Part shown: positions 5,854 to 6,229 of the stretch, piece by piece
Position numbering within the stretch: the first letter of the stretch is position 1
How the letters are laid out: the number at the start of each line of letters is the position of its first letter
NCBI GenBank assembly: GCA_022560715.1
Contig: JADFSQ010000073.1
Coordinates: 1,763 to 7,991 of the forward strand
Direction: 5' to 3'
Source: Bacteroidota bacterium
GTDB lineage: Bacteria; Bacteroidota; Bacteroidia; Flavobacteriales; Flavobacteriaceae
DNA length: 6,229 nt
Notes under the pieces: generated by a model
The model's database searches: none
The model's input: the letters and a program-made list of their open reading frames with translations, nothing else
Told to the model about the DNA's origin: nothing
Program-made: the position numbers and the translations under genes

Positions 5854-6229
5854 ATGGAATCATTTGGTATTTATCTAATTATTTTCTTCGGAATAATAAT
5901 TTTAATTTCTGTATTCTTTACTGTAAAACAACAAACTGCCGTTATTATTGAGCGGTTTGGTAAATTTCTTAGTATTCGCCATTCTGGTTTGCAATTAAAA
6001 ATTCCTTTAGTTGATCGGATTTCTGGTCGATTAAGTTTAAAGATTCAGCAATTAGATGTAGTTATTGAAACCAAAACCCTCGATGATGTTTTTGTAGGTA
6101 TAAAAGTATCTGTTCAATTCAAGGTGATTCGTGATAAGGTGTATGATGCGTTTTATAAGCTAGATTATCCTCACGATCAAATAACCAGCTACGTGTTTGA
6201 TGTGGTAAGAGCCGAAGTGCCTAAAATGA
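5854..6229 (+). CDS. SPFH/band 7 domain protein, N-terminal part (truncated by window)
   Basis: A reading frame of 125 full codons runs off the right edge. Residues 5-23 form a single N-terminal membrane segment. They are followed by the SPFH (stomatin, prohibitin, flotillin, HflK/C) opening VKQQTAVIIERFGKF at 24-38 and then SGLQLKIPLVDRI, the typical 'G(L/I)xxxxPxxD' stretch. The region VIETKTLDDVFVGIKVSVQFKVI continues the beta-rich band 7 fold. VYDAFYKLDYPHDQITSYVFDVVRAEVPKM is the usual helix leading to the regulatory 'R..(I/V)P.M' stretch. Bacterial members oligomerise on membranes and often modulate FtsH-type proteases or membrane organisation. The closest type is probably the QmcA/stomatin-like group rather than HflC, but this cannot be settled from half a protein. 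The ATG at 5854 is the first in frame and directly precedes the membrane helix. It is transcribed divergently from the outer-membrane protein gene. Confidence 0.9.
   Translation, partial: MESFGIYLIIFFGIIILISVFFTVKQQTAVIIERFGKFLSIRHSGLQLKIPLVDRISGRLSLKIQQLDVVIETKTLDDVFVGIKVSVQFKVIRDKVYDAFYKLDYPHDQITSYVFDVVRAEVPKM

Noticed and set aside
1..6229. A defence, CRISPR, phage or other novel multi-gene system
   Set aside because: No repeats with spacers, nuclease, methylase, toxin, recombinase or phage gene is visible. All protein-coding space is taken by five recognisable genes or families.

Overview
The window looks like AT-rich chromosomal DNA from a member of the Bacteroidota, most likely a (marine-type) Flavobacteriaceae. 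Four things point there: a flavobacterial-style DUF4175 protein, a Bacteroidetes-type glutamyl-tRNA synthetase, an outer-membrane beta-barrel protein whose signal peptide ends in a '..YSQ' cleavage context, and several TAnnTTTG -7 promoter boxes with no Shine-Dalgarno sequences. The lineage is inferred from these features; no database was searched.

Layout. Positions 1-2207 (minus strand) hold the first 735 codons of a large membrane-anchored DUF4175 protein. It runs off the left edge and appears to start with TTG. A 208-bp divergent spacer (2208-2415) holds a candidate promoter for the next gene and an unusually dense series of inverted repeats. Positions 2416-3459 (plus) encode an AlkB-type non-heme diiron alkane 1-monooxygenase with all nine expected histidine ligands. 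A 66-bp gap carries a near-consensus Bacteroidetes promoter, then 3526-5106 (plus) encodes glutamyl-tRNA synthetase (gltX). Positions 5096-5779 (minus) encode a small secreted outer-membrane beta-barrel protein whose 3' end overlaps that of gltX tail to tail by 11 bp. A 74-bp divergent spacer with two oppositely oriented -7 boxes separates it from an SPFH/band 7 membrane protein (5854 to the right edge, plus, truncated).

How the genes work together. There is no sign of one dedicated multi-gene system. gltX is housekeeping. The DUF4175, outer-membrane and SPFH proteins are envelope proteins of unspecified role. alkB is the accessory metabolic gene: it would let the cell attack n-alkanes, but no rubredoxin, ferredoxin or reductase gene is visible, so its electron donor must be encoded elsewhere. 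gltX has its own promoter, so alkB and gltX are probably separate units or only partly coupled by read-through.

No rRNA, tRNA, CRISPR array, insertion sequence, integrase or attachment site was seen. The most interesting points are the structured alkB leader, the predicted long-chain substrate pocket of AlkB, and an extra AT-rich segment in the glutamyl-tRNA synthetase.
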